From Guptibacillus hwajinpoensis (GTDB taxonomy: Bacteria; Bacillota; Bacilli; Bacillales; Guptibacillaceae): a stretch of 64,000 nucleotides of DNA. Under the pieces are notes generated by a model. The model saw nothing but the letters and a program-made list of their open reading frames with translations. It was not told the DNA's origin and ran no database searches. Position numbers and translations under genes: made by a program. The stretch spans positions 36,151 through 100,150 of the forward strand of contig NZ_JAIVAE010000015.1 of assembly GCF_020171785.1 (NCBI RefSeq). Direction: 5' to 3'. Each line of letters begins with the position of its first letter. The stretch's first letter is position 1. This document shows positions 8,612 to 15,847 of this stretch, piece by piece.

Positions 8612-8680
8612 ATTCCTTTATTCTGTATCTAGGTGTCCTTTGTAATTATTTATATTATCTTGAAATCAAGTCTTAAACAA

Positions 8681-8715
8681 TCTCGGAGCTTATCTGTAAT
8701 AGGATAGGCTCCTTT
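8681..8715 (+). repeat. Cassette hairpin element, full copy 1
   Basis: TCTCGGAGCTTATCT, loop GTAATA, then GGATAGGCTCCTTT. GGAGCTTATCT can pair with the right arm over about 10 bp and the stem is followed by T residues, so it should act as an intrinsic terminator. It is the first of seven full copies at the ends of array genes. Confidence 0.85.
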
Positions 8716-8732
8716 AAATATGGAATAAAAGA

Positions 8733-8761
8733 TTGAGTTATGTAGGTGGGTTTGAAATAAT
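8733..8761 (+). promoter_or_regulatory. Array promoter block, copy 1
   Basis: TTGAGT (8733-8738), 17 bases, AATAAT (8756-8761), embedded in the conserved string TTTGAAATAATTGGTATTA at 8751-8769. It lies about 20 bp after the hairpin and upstream of the next array gene. A sigma-A-type promoter is the simplest reading. Confidence 0.65.
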
Positions 8762-8893
8762 TGGTATTAGTGGTGTGCGCAGCATTGGTGAAGACTTTAA
8801 TTTAGAGATATTTTAGTGAATTTGGTGGGTTAATATGAAGAACGAAAACTCAAATAAGGTTCCAAAGATATTAATATTGGAAAGAGAGGCGCT

Positions 8894-9247
8894 ATGAAAT
8901 ATTTAAAATGGATTCTTTTAATAATGGCTGCATCAGCTACAGAAATGGCTATCTGGATGAATGCAGAATGGCTACGTGCAGAAATGATTTCTTTAAACTA
9001 TTACTTTTTGGGTTCTTTGGTAATTATATTAATGATTTTTGCATTAAGTGATTCCCCTTCAAGAAAACAATACAAATTAATCTTGGGATTAACTATCACC
9101 GCTTTTGCTATTCTAACTACAGGGGCACTGAAAAACTTTGATTTCCTCCGTGAAAAAAATGCATTACTGTCTATGTTGGTAAATTTGGTCGCTTACCTCA
9201 TATTCGCATTTTTTATAATAGTGAGAATGAAGAAAAAAACTAACTAA
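8894..9247 (+). CDS. Small membrane protein, array gene 4
   Basis: 117 residues, not recognised. Four hydrophobic segments (about 4-20, 36-54, 64-82, 92-112) separated by short polar loops, with a basic C-terminus (RMKKKTN). ATG 8894 follows AAAGAGAGGCG. It lies behind promoter block copy 1. Unlike its neighbours it has no TCGGAGC element directly after its stop; the next one is at 9510, after a broken gene. Confidence 0.65.
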   Translation: MKYLKWILLIMAASATEMAIWMNAEWLRAEMISLNYYFLGSLVIILMIFALSDSPSRKQYKLILGLTITAFAILTTGALKNFDFLREKNALLSMLVNLVAYLIFAFFIIVRMKKKTN

Positions 9248-9339
9248 TTTTAAAAATGGTCTACTTTGTTTTATAAAATTTCTCTTTATATATTGAACAG
9301 TCGTTAACATATCAGAAAAAATTATTAGGGGGAATTAAA

Positions 9340-9496
9340 TTGCCTGTAGAAATTATGAAAACCGAAAAAACAGTACTTAACACCCGAACAAGTTAGAACG
9401 AAGGTTGTAGAAGATTATTCTTATAGCTATCAAGGTATTGCTCTCTCAATGGCAAGTGTTACCATCGGTGCATTAACGTCAGTGGCTGGAAAATGA
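9340..9496 (+). pseudogene. Frameshifted small gene, array gene 5
   Basis: TTG at 9340 follows AGGGGGA. The frame starts LPVEIMKTEK and meets a stop after 18 codons, but one frame over it continues QYLTPEQVRTKVVEDYSYSY and QGIALSMASVTIGALTSVAG to a stop at 9496. One A too many in the run at 9364-9369 accounts for the shift. The restored product would be 51 residues with a hydrophobic C-terminal half. Family not recognised. A TCGGAGC element follows 14 bases later, which supports this as a former array unit. Confidence 0.55.
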
Positions 9497-9507
9497 CGAT
9501 ATTCCAT

Positions 9508-9518
9508 TATCTCGGAGC
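9508..9518 (+). repeat. Cassette-type element, partial
   Basis: TATCTCGGAGC after the broken small gene. The right arm is replaced by unrelated sequence ending in GCTGC and a run of T. Confidence 0.5.
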
Positions 9519-9598
9519 AAATACAGAATAATAAAAGGATCGCTGCTTTTTTTGAATGCAGTAATCCTGTTATAAATAAAAGACAATAAGGAGGCAGC

Positions 9599-10153
9599 GT
9601 GCAAACACCAACTTTTTCATTATACTGGGCACTTATTATTTATGGTGCTCTTTTAGGTTTAATCTATGTTTTCCCAAAGACAAGGCAGCTTTATAAGAAA
9701 GCATTTGATTTTAGTGTTCTGAAGAAATTTCCAACGTACCTTCTGATTTTAACAGCATTTCTGACCATATTTTTTGCAAACCTAGTAATCTTCAAGCGTC
9801 ATTTATCATCAACCTTCAATTTACTTACTAGTAATTATTCACAAACACTTTTTTTAGATACCTTCGAACTAATATCACTTCTTGTTGGTAAGCTTATAAT
9901 AGCTCCAGTGTTTGAAGAGTTGATGTTCAGAGTACCATTATCTATTTGGATGAATAGACGTTTCTATTTCATCTTGGCACTATTGGGTTCCTCTATAATA
10001 TTCGGAATGATGCATTCAGAGTATCCGTTATTCGGGGTCATATTAGGAATCGTTTTTGGGAGTGTTTATGGATTAACTAAGTCTATTGTTCCTGGTATAC
10101 TCGTTCACTTTCTATGGAACTTATTTTCACTCTACTATTTTAATTACATATAG
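9599..10153 (+). CDS. CPBP-family intramembrane metalloprotease
   Basis: 184 residues. Several membrane helices enclose the family motifs: EELMFR (about residues 107-112, catalytic Glu-Glu...Arg), FGMMHSEYPLFG (His) and GILVHFLWNLFS (His and Asn) near the C-terminus. Such CAAX/bacteriocin-processing proteases cleave within the membrane; in Gram-positives they are linked to bacteriocin immunity and protein processing. GTG 9599 follows AAGGAGGC. It is one single-gene array unit with a TCGGAGC element 38 bases after the stop. A 5' fragment of a second copy lies at 12086. The substrate is unknown. Confidence 0.85.
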   Translation: MQTPTFSLYWALIIYGALLGLIYVFPKTRQLYKKAFDFSVLKKFPTYLLILTAFLTIFFANLVIFKRHLSSTFNLLTSNYSQTLFLDTFELISLLVGKLIIAPVFEELMFRVPLSIWMNRRFYFILALLGSSIIFGMMHSEYPLFGVILGIVFGSVYGLTKSIVPGILVHFLWNLFSLYYFNYI

Positions 10154-10190
10154 TAGGCAATATAGGAATCAACATTTTAGATGTTCAATT

Positions 10191-10233
10191 AAATCGGAGC
10201 CATTGTTGAATAGGATTATTCTCCCCACATAAG
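10191..10233 (+). repeat. Cassette-type element, divergent
   Basis: AAATCGGAGCCATTGTTGAA, then TAGGATTATTCTCC. The outer GGAG/CTCC arms can still pair but the inner stem differs from the full copies. Confidence 0.5.
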
Positions 10234-10258
10234 TTTAATTACGAAAGGGTTTATAAAA

Positions 10259-10816
10259 ATGTTTAATCCATATGATTGTATCACTGACTTTATTTTCGTT
10301 GAAACTGAAGTATCTGCAGCTGACGTCATATTAGTACCCGGTGCTAATCATCCACAGCTAATGGAAAAGGCTTCATGGCTATATAAAAATGGAATGGCTC
10401 CATACATTCTTCCGTCAGGCGGGTACAAACCCCACGTAGGTACATCTGAGTGGGAATATCTAAGAAAGGTTGGTATTACAAACGGGGTGCCTGACGAAGT
10501 TATCCTTAAAGAAGACGAAGCTCAGCATACTTTAGAAAATGCCCGTTTTTCTTTAGAAGTATTACAGGGTAAAGGTATTAAATATGAAAAAGTTATCATT
10601 GTCTGTAAAGCAGGACATTCTCGAAGAGCATTGCTATGTTATCAGGATGCATTTCCAAAGAACACTAGTTTTATGGTTTCTCCAGTAGAAGATCGATTCG
10701 GAATTACTAAAGAGAATTGGTTTACTACGGAAGTTGGTATAAGCAGGATTATGACTGAGGTAGAGAAGATTGGTAAATACTTTGGAGATTTTATTCCGAA
10801 ATGGGTGGGGCGATAA
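10259..10816 (+). CDS. YdcF-like (DUF218) protein
   Basis: 185 residues with the DUF218/YdcF fold signatures: VILVPGANHPQLMEKASWLYK near the N-terminus, then ILPSGG (about 50-55), a middle EDEAQHTLENARFS segment and KVIIVCKAGHSRRALLCYQ (about 118-137). The family is a Rossmann-like domain found in SanA/ElyC/YdcF proteins. The exact biochemistry is unsettled; envelope-related roles are known for some members. No signal peptide, so it is probably cytoplasmic. ATG 10259 follows AAAGGGTTTATAAAA. It ends in a full cassette hairpin 26 bases after the stop. Confidence 0.8.
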   Translation: MFNPYDCITDFIFVETEVSAADVILVPGANHPQLMEKASWLYKNGMAPYILPSGGYKPHVGTSEWEYLRKVGITNGVPDEVILKEDEAQHTLENARFSLEVLQGKGIKYEKVIIVCKAGHSRRALLCYQDAFPKNTSFMVSPVEDRFGITKENWFTTEVGISRIMTEVEKIGKYFGDFIPKWVGR

Positions 10817-10841
10817 AATCTTGATACTGAGTCTTCAAAAA

Positions 10842-10876
10842 CTCGGAGCTTATCTGTAATAAGATAGGCTCCTTAT
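10842..10876 (+). repeat. Cassette hairpin element, full copy 2
   Basis: CTCGGAGCTTATCT, GTAATA, AGATAGGCTCCTTAT. It forms an 11-bp stem with one G-T pair, followed by a T-rich tail. Confidence 0.88.
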
Positions 10877-10885
10877 TTTATTTGG

Positions 10886-10914
10886 TTGTGTAAATGAAGT
10901 TGTTTTGAAATAAT
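10886..10914 (+). promoter_or_regulatory. Array promoter block, copy 2
   Basis: TTGTGT, 17 bases, AATAAT, inside TTTTGAAATAATTGTTAG. Same spacing and position after the hairpin as copy 1. Confidence 0.6.
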
Positions 10915-10966
10915 TGTTAGGGAGCAAATTTTGTAACCTTTTTTTCGTTATATGGAGGGATGGATT

Positions 10967-11212
10967 TTGGAAAAAACGTTGGTTAAAACTGGTTTATATT
11001 CATTGGTTATTTCCTTTTTAATTTTATTTGCAGGGGTAAGTAGAGTGAAGTCTACAACAGATGTAAAAGGAATGACTTCAGTTGTAGAAATTACATATCC
11101 GGATTTCTTTTTTATGATTTCTCGATATTCTATTATCATTTCATTCATCACAGTTATTTGTATATTTGCCATAATACAGTATAAGAAAAACAAACGAATA
11201 AAATCATCTTAA
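10967..11212 (+). CDS. Small membrane protein, array gene 8
   Basis: 81 residues from the TTG at 10967, chosen because TGGAGGG lies 7 bases upstream; an ATG within that ribosome site is unlikely. Two membrane helices (about 10-28 and 54-74) flank an extracellular-looking loop, and the C-terminus is strongly basic (YKKNKRIKSS). Not recognised. It has its own promoter block upstream and a full hairpin 79 bases downstream. Confidence 0.65.
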   Translation: MEKTLVKTGLYSLVISFLILFAGVSRVKSTTDVKGMTSVVEITYPDFFFMISRYSIIISFITVICIFAIIQYKKNKRIKSS

Positions 11213-11291
11213 AAGTTGGAGGTTTGCTTAAGAAAATAATTGTTGTTAAAACGATTAGGTACAGTTGAAATTTAAAAGTGATCTTCCAGTA

Positions 11292-11326
11292 TCTCGGAGC
11301 TTATCTGTAATAAGATAGGCTCTTTT
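11292..11326 (+). repeat. Cassette hairpin element, full copy 3
   Basis: TCTCGGAGCTTATCT, GTAATA, AGATAGGCTCTTTTT. The last C of the right arm is T, giving a G-T end pair, and the T tail is perfect for termination. Confidence 0.88.
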
Positions 11327-11338
11327 TAGTGAAAAAGA

Positions 11339-11367
11339 TGGATTTATTAGCTCTGATTTGAAATAAT
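11339..11367 (+). promoter_or_regulatory. Array promoter block, copy 3
   Basis: TGGATT, 17 bases, AATAAT within TTTGAAATAATTGGTATTA (11357-11375). The -10 side is identical to copy 1; the -35 side is weaker. Confidence 0.6.
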
Positions 11368-11435
11368 TGGTATTAAGCATTTTGATTAAAATTAGATGCT
11401 AATCGAACTACTTTATGCTCTAGGAGGATTATTAT

Positions 11436-11633
11436 TTGAATACCAAAAAACTTGATTTGATCATCTTATTAACCCTGACAGTTGCAGTTCCGGTTTGTAC
11501 AATTCTACCGTACCTTGGAATAGTTCCGGACCTTTTACTATTCATCATCTTGCCAGTAGGAATTATCTTTTGCCTCATAGGGGTAATGGCTTCAGTTCTA
11601 AGGATACAAACCAGTGGTTGGAAACAATCATAA
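11436..11633 (+). CDS. Small membrane protein, array gene 9
   Basis: 65 residues, TTG start preceded by TAGGAGG. Two closely spaced hydrophobic helices (about 7-26 and 30-52) with a short proline/glycine turn and the C-terminal tail RIQTSGWKQS. Not recognised. It is a single-gene unit between promoter block copy 3 and hairpin copy 4. Confidence 0.65.
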   Translation: MNTKKLDLIILLTLTVAVPVCTILPYLGIVPDLLLFIILPVGIIFCLIGVMASVLRIQTSGWKQS

Positions 11634-11652
11634 CAAATATTAATGTTCCATA

Positions 11653-11690
11653 ATCTCGGAGCTTATCTGTAATAAGATAGGATCTTTTTT
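11653..11690 (+). repeat. Cassette hairpin element, full copy 4
   Basis: ATCTCGGAGCTTATCT, GTAATA, AGATAGGATCTTTTTT. One arm base has changed (GCTCC to GATCT), but the inner stem and T tail are intact. Confidence 0.85.
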
Positions 11691-11739
11691 CTGAAAGGCT
11701 TGCAACAAGATAATGAAATGATATGGATTACATAAAAGG

Positions 11740-11767
11740 TTGTCGATGATTTTTTAAAAAGTATACT
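11740..11767 (+). promoter_or_regulatory. Promoter of array gene 10, different type
   Basis: TTGTCG (11740-11745), 16 bases, TATACT (11762-11767). It does not share the conserved array block, so this unit has a different upstream origin. Confidence 0.5.
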
Positions 11768-11819
11768 TAATCTATTTTATGATAATATAGAAAAAAGGGA
11801 AATTATGGAGGTGGAGAAG

Positions 11820-12005
11820 TTGAAGTGGGTACTTGGCATCGGGTTAGGTGTTGTTACAATTATTTGGTTAGCCATGGAAATAGCTACCGTGGATGATAAA
11901 GGCAAAGGCTTTGGGTCTTATTTTAAAGCATTTAAAAAGAGTTTAATTGGCGTTATTTCCTTATTCATCGTAGCAGGAATTATCTATTACGGATTGATTT
12001 ACTAG
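11820..12005 (+). CDS. Small membrane protein, array gene 10
   Basis: 61 residues from TTG 11820, chosen because GGAGGTGG lies just upstream. Two helices: LKWVLGIGLGVVTIIWLAME at the N-terminus and a second from about residue 40 (LIGVISLFIVAGIIYYGLIY). The intervening loop is charged (TVDDKGKGFGSYFKAFKKS). Not recognised. No TCGGAGC element follows it; the truncated protease copy comes next, consistent with loss of the unit's right end by recombination. Confidence 0.65.
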   Translation: MKWVLGIGLGVVTIIWLAMEIATVDDKGKGFGSYFKAFKKSLIGVISLFIVAGIIYYGLIY

Positions 12006-12063
12006 ATTTTCTAGGTAAGTAAAATATAAAAATTGGAGTAAGTAATAAGCTTTCTATGTAGGT

Positions 12064-12187
12064 TAAAAGACAATAAGGAGGAACCGTGCAAACACCTACT
12101 TTTTCATTATTCTGGGCACTTATTATTTATGGTGCTCTTTTAAGTTTAATCTATATTTTCCTATTGGTATCTAACATTTGTTTATAA
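12064..12187 (+). pseudogene. 5' fragment of a duplicated CPBP protease gene
   Basis: From AAAAGACAATAAGGAGG through GTG (12086) and about 25 codons the sequence is nearly identical to the start of the protease at 9599, including its ribosome site. Similarity then stops abruptly within ...LIYIF and a stop comes after 33 codons, at 12187. The upstream sequence also differs before AAAAGAC. Both facts show a partial duplication. Right after the fragment comes a full cassette hairpin, so the missing 3' part was replaced by a unit end. Confidence 0.85.
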
Positions 12188-12202
12188 AATGGATATTAAA
12201 CA

Positions 12203-12240
12203 ATCTCGGAGCTTATCTGTAATAGGATAAGCTTCTTTTT
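12203..12240 (+). repeat. Cassette hairpin element, full copy 5
   Basis: ATCTCGGAGCTTATCT, GTAATA, GGATAAGCTTCTTTTT. Here the right arm has AAGC where others have AGGC, turning the usual T-G pair into T-A. This is a compensating change that keeps the stem. Confidence 0.87.
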
Positions 12241-12417
12241 TGAAGACTCTTTTCGAAAAGATTGTTGATTTTAACTATAACAATGAATAATTTACTTTTA
12301 ATGGTATTATTTAAAGAGAGGCTTATTCAACTAACGCGACAGTTTGAGATACTTTGAAAAACAAAATTGGAATAGACTTTAACTTCTAACAAAAGTGTTT
12401 TGAAGGGAGAAGAAAAA

Positions 12418-12588
12418 ATGAAAAAGGTAAAAAATTTCTTTATTGCTGGCTTACTCTTATTTTTGTTAGGAATATATTTATCTACTTTTTCATTAACCCA
12501 TTGGGTAATAATTGGTACATTACTTGCAATAATTGGTGGATTTCTAATGGGTGGAAGTACATATTTTTTACCTAAATCTAAGAAGTAA
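12418..12588 (+). CDS. Small membrane protein, array gene 11
   Basis: 56 residues from ATG 12418 (GAAGGGAG upstream; an earlier TTG lies at that site). The N-terminus is basic (MKKVKNF), then two helices (about 8-24 and 29-47) and a basic end (FLPKSKK). Not recognised. The upstream region shares the TTTACTTTTAATGGTATTAT block with array gene 1. A TCGGAGC element follows at 12660. Confidence 0.65.
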   Translation: MKKVKNFFIAGLLLFLLGIYLSTFSLTHWVIIGTLLAIIGGFLMGGSTYFLPKSKK

Positions 12589-12657
12589 ACATCCTTAAAT
12601 GTACCTATTCTTCAAGTTAAGGTTGTCTTTTCTCATACCATTGATCCCATTGTTCCG

Positions 12658-12701
12658 TTAAATCGGAGCAATAGTTTAAAAGAGTGTTTGCTTTATGCTC
12701 C
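12658..12701 (+). repeat. Cassette-type element, divergent
   Basis: TAAATCGGAGCAATAG ... GCTTTATGCTCC. The outer GGAGC/GCTCC arms pair; the inner sequence differs from the full copies. Confidence 0.5.
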
Positions 12702-12743
12702 AGGGTTGCAGTTATTTGAACATTAAAGAGAAAGGAATTGATA

Positions 12744-13202
12744 GTGATTCGTTCAATATTTTCTATAGTAAGTTTATGCTGTATCTTTTTGTTGACCGCC
12801 TGTATAGGGGAGGATTACGATTTCACTCCTCCAACAATGACAGTTTGGTACCATCATCTAAACGACTATGATTCATATGAGCTTAAAGAGGCTTCCGTGA
12901 ATTGGGAGGGTCCTAATGAGGAATACAAAAAGACTGTTGTTGATTTTCAATCATTAGGAATCGAACAGAATCAAATTAAGGTCAATGCTGGTTCAGAGGG
13001 AAACCTAGAATTAGAACATTCTGATTTTCAATTAGAAGAGTTTCAAGTATCTCTGTGGCAAAACAATGAAGAGATTGAATTGCCTGTAAATAAATCTAGT
13101 GGTTTTCAATTTCCCGATTCAAAAGGTAATTATATCTTAGAAGTGAATCTGTCTTCTGATATGGGAGATGTTCAATATGTGGGTAACATCGATCTAAATT
13201 AA
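12744..13202 (+). CDS. Putative lipoprotein, array gene 12
   Basis: 152 residues from GTG 12744 (AAAGGA seven bases upstream). The signal peptide ends in the lipobox FLLTAC (about residues 14-19), then IGEDYDFTPPTMTVWYHH. The mature part is acidic and rich in beta-type alternation, so probably a small extracellular beta domain tethered to the membrane. Family not recognised. It is the only obvious exported protein in this array and ends in hairpin copy 6. Confidence 0.7.
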   Translation: MIRSIFSIVSLCCIFLLTACIGEDYDFTPPTMTVWYHHLNDYDSYELKEASVNWEGPNEEYKKTVVDFQSLGIEQNQIKVNAGSEGNLELEHSDFQLEEFQVSLWQNNEEIELPVNKSSGFQFPDSKGNYILEVNLSSDMGDVQYVGNIDLN

Positions 13203-13255
13203 CACTAATTTAGGGTGAATTCTAGAATTTATCCAGATCCCAAGTCTTCTGGTTT

Positions 13256-13290
13256 ATCGGAGCTTATCTGTAATAAGGTAAGTTCCTATT
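13256..13290 (+). repeat. Cassette hairpin element, full copy 6
   Basis: ATCGGAGCTTATCT, GTAATA, AGGTAAGTTCCTATT. Three right-arm bases differ from copy 2, yet each position still pairs (T-A or G-T), direct evidence that structure is being kept. Confidence 0.87.
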
Positions 13291-13305
13291 TTAATGATGT
13301 AAGGA

Positions 13306-13334
13306 TTGAATTACACATGATAATTTGAAATTAT
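13306..13334 (+). promoter_or_regulatory. Array promoter block, copy 4
   Basis: TTGAAT, 17 bases, AATTAT inside TTTGAAATTATTGGTATTA (13324-13342). Confidence 0.6.
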
Positions 13335-13385
13335 TGGTATTAAATACAGGCTAATTTATTTGAGCAGAGATTAAGGAGGTAATAT

Positions 13386-13565
13386 ATGAGTCTGAAAATA
13401 AAGGTTTTCTTTCTGATTCTTTTACCACTTTTATTAATAACATTGAGTATTTTGAAGTTTTCAGGAAACCTGAACTCAATAACAGGGTTAATAGTAGTCC
13501 TACTATGCGCTCTATGCGGGTTAGCGGTTAATAGATCTATTAAAAAAAATAAAAACAATAATTAA
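13386..13565 (+). CDS. Small membrane protein, array gene 13
   Basis: 59 residues, with a very strong AAGGAGGT at the right distance from ATG 13386. Two helices (about 6-22 and 32-49) and a C-terminus made of Lys and Asn (KKNKNNN). Not recognised. A one-gene unit between promoter block copy 4 and hairpin copy 7, which begins 30 bases after the stop. Confidence 0.65.
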   Translation: MSLKIKVFFLILLPLLLITLSILKFSGNLNSITGLIVVLLCALCGLAVNRSIKKNKNNN

Positions 13566-13594
13566 ACTCAAATTGTAGTTTTCTTTCTTCCATA

Positions 13595-13630
13595 ATCTCG
13601 GAGCTTATCTTTAATAAGATAGGCTCCTTA
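13595..13630 (+). repeat. Cassette hairpin element, full copy 7
   Basis: ATCTCGGAGCTTATCT, TTAATA, AGATAGGCTCCTTATT. One loop base differs, the stem is intact. Confidence 0.87.
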
Positions 13631-13645
13631 TTGTGAAATGAAAGA

Positions 13646-13674
13646 TGGAATTATTAGATGAATTTTGAAATAAT
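13646..13674 (+). promoter_or_regulatory. Array promoter block, copy 5
   Basis: TGGAAT, 17 bases, AATAAT within TTTTGAAATAATTGGTATT (13663-13681). Confidence 0.6.
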
Positions 13675-13757
13675 TGGTATTGACGAGTAGAACAGGATTT
13701 TAAAGAGGGTAGTATCTGTTCAAACAACAATTGGGAAATCTACTAGAGGTGATATTT

Positions 13758-13961
13758 ATGATTGGTATATTAGAGCTTATATTTCAAGTATCAGGAGTTG
13801 TGTTGCTCATATGTGCAATTTATTATTATTTTCATTTTAAGAAAATCAAACGGAAAAGGAAACTGAGTCTAGTTGAGTTAACAGTTTACGCTGTAACTCA
13901 AATTGCATTTCTTCTTTTAGGAAGCAGCTTTTTACTACTTCTATTGGATAAAAATTATTAA
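13758..13961 (+). CDS. Small membrane protein, array gene 14
   Basis: 67 residues from ATG 13758 (AGAGGTG upstream; an earlier in-frame TTG lacks a site). Two helices (about 4-24 and 42-62) joined by a very basic loop (FKKIKRKRKLS). Not recognised. It is the last gene of the array; the element after it is a hybrid that ends in a different terminator. Confidence 0.65.
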   Translation: MIGILELIFQVSGVVLLICAIYYYFHFKKIKRKRKLSLVELTVYAVTQIAFLLLGSSFLLLLLDKNY

Positions 13962-13964
13962 ACA

Positions 13965-14022
13965 ATCTCGGAGCGATTATTAAATTAATAAGTGAACCTT
14001 TCAACAAAGGTTCCTTTTTTAT
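13965..14022 (+). terminator. Hybrid cassette end and terminator
   Basis: ATCTCGGAGC matches the left arm of the array element, then diverges. GAACCTTtcaacAAAGGTTC (13994-14011) forms the terminator stem, followed by a T run. It marks the right edge of the array. Confidence 0.8.
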
Positions 14023-14054
14023 TTAATAACCACCAAGTAACTTTTAGCCTCATG

Positions 14055-15079
14055 TTACTGACCTATTAACGGAAACGTTCTGCTTTCTTTCAACGTATCA
14101 TTCATGATTTCAACTTCCCAAGCATGAAAGTCAAGTGCCGCCAATTGAATTGCGTTCTCAAAAACAACGCGATCTGCTTCTGTTACTATTTCTTCATCCA
14201 TTTTGTATTGCACCGTAGCAACACTATTTTTAATGGATGAATCAAGAATTTCTATCCCTTCAACAATGGCTGACGAATAAAACGCATCAGCATAATCTAT
14301 TGAACTCATTGCTTCTATTGTCTCTGGGAAAGAGAGTAGCTCATCGTTTTCATTTACTACTTGCTCCTCTAACTCGCCACCAGGCAGATAGAAGGTTTTC
14401 CCTAATTCTTCGTCATAAATCGTATAGTAGCCGCGTGTTAAACCTCTTTCTTCTTTAACAGCCACAGATTCATCGACTGATCTTTCAGCCAATATTATAC
14501 CCTTTTCACCATTAGGATTTAAAAATGTAATTTCTTTCACTCCATACAGATCACTGATCCCAAATAACGCCTCGAAGAATAAATTGCTTTGCGCAGAGGT
14601 TGCTGCTAAAGCATTTCCATCTTTATTGAAGTGGATTAGTAAATTGGGCCATTCAAGTGATAGATCAGCATATGAATTTAGTATATCCTGCTCAGACGGA
14701 TCATTACTGAATAGTGACGTTTCTAAGCGTTTTTCAGGTGAAAGTGCTTGCTCTTCTTCCTCATCACGCTGTATCGTGTATGCCGTGTAAAAATTATTTT
14801 CATAATCGAATAAGTGAGTATTAATAAAATAATTAGGATTTTTTTGCTCCCCGCCATAAACGTCTGTTTTGTTCTCATCAGCATTAAACGTTTCGGCTTT
14901 ATCTGAAGGTTCCATGTTAGCGCCGTTGTCTTCTGCACTACCATCGTTTTCTACCGATTCCATCCTTTCATTTTCACTAGACTCAGAAGTCTGCGAATTT
15001 ACCTTATCCTCTGAGCTTTGACATCCAGCAATTAAAAGAGCAATTAGTAACACCCCTGCTAGTTTCGTCTTTTTTCCAT
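14055..15079 (-). CDS. GerMN-like lipoprotein, start out of frame
   Basis: About 340 residues. The assembled frame opens at a GTG (15053, LLIALLIAGCQSS) with no ribosome site. An ATG at 15079 with a perfect GGAGGC site is one base out of frame because the A run (plus-strand T at 15070-15075) has six instead of seven bases; restored, it reads MEKKTKLAGVLLIALLIAGC, a full lipoprotein signal. After an acidic, low-complexity linker come two similar-looking regions (near VKEITFLNPNGEKG, and from VEGIEILDSSIKNSVATVQY to the end) that resemble GerMN domains of sporulation and germination proteins. That call is tentative. Assembly error and slippage are both possible. Confidence 0.6.
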
Positions 15080-15295
15080 TTTTTTACGCCTCCTTAACCC
15101 ATATATACCCCCTAAGTAGTTTCTAAACAGTTATTTTTGGTTATTTATATTTATTTTTCGAAATATCTTTCAGCTGAATAGAGACTAAAAATGAGGTGGT
15201 AAAAAAATCCTAAATGTGCTCTTTTGAGTTTTGAGATCGAGTTACGGGGTACATTCCTACATGTAACACAATAACTGACGAAGGAGTTTTTTTAG

Positions 15296-15484
15296 ATGGC
15301 AGAGCGTTTTAAGACTGGCGAAAAGGCACCTGAGAATGGAACGTATGAATTTGTTGGATTAGTAAACGAATCAAATGGGAACGCTAACGCGGAAGAAGAA
15401 AAAAACATTGAACTAAGCAGTGGAGATACATTTCCTCCATCTCAATCCAACAAAGATGCGGCGTATTGGAAAAAATCAAATTAA
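15296..15484 (+). CDS. yjzC: YjzC-family small protein
   Basis: 62 residues beginning MAERFKTGEKAPENGTYEFVG and ending in FPPSQSNKDAAYWKKSN, which matches the B. subtilis YjzC pattern (F-x-x-GQKAP-x-NG at the start, a W/Y-K tail). YjzC is a small soluble protein of unknown biochemical role. ATG follows AAGGAG. It has its own terminator and stands alone. Confidence 0.75.
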   Translation: MAERFKTGEKAPENGTYEFVGLVNESNGNANAEEEKNIELSSGDTFPPSQSNKDAAYWKKSN

Positions 15485-15493
15485 ATTGACATG

Positions 15494-15535
15494 GAACCTC
15501 CGAGAATGTTCATTCGTTCTTCGAGGTTTTTTTGT
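15494..15535 (+). terminator. Terminator of yjzC
   Basis: AACCTC ... GAGGTT with inner CGAGAA/TTCTTCG pairing, followed by TTTTTTTGTTTTTT. Confidence 0.85.
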
Positions 15536-15847
15536 TTTTTTGATGGCTTAGATTTGTCAGTGCAACAGGAAAAAGATTTAACATAAAAAAATCCTCCGCA
15601 TATGGAAATAAATGTTACGATCGATGGTTTGAGACGAAAGTCATTTATTCAAGAAAAGTTGGTAACAAATATATAACAGATCGACATTGATCCAATAGCT
15701 AATAAACCTCTTATCACCTTAATTCATAAACGAACTGTTCGAGAATGAGGGAAGTACGAAGAAGGAAGTAAGCGTCACTTCATGGGGCATTTTATACTTC
15801 TATACATAGTAAAAACGGAAAGCATGATTGTAGTTATGAAAGAATAA
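15536..15847. other. Intergenic stretch with no recognised feature
   Basis: About 310 bases that are AT-rich and contain no ORF with a ribosome site, no clear hairpin and no repeat. Part may be the lost N-terminal half of the decayed phosphotransferase that follows, but I cannot align it. Confidence 0.4.

Noticed and set aside
8681..13630. Integron attC sites
   Set aside because: There are no GTTRRRY/RYYYAAC boxes, no integrase gene in the window, and each unit has its own promoter.
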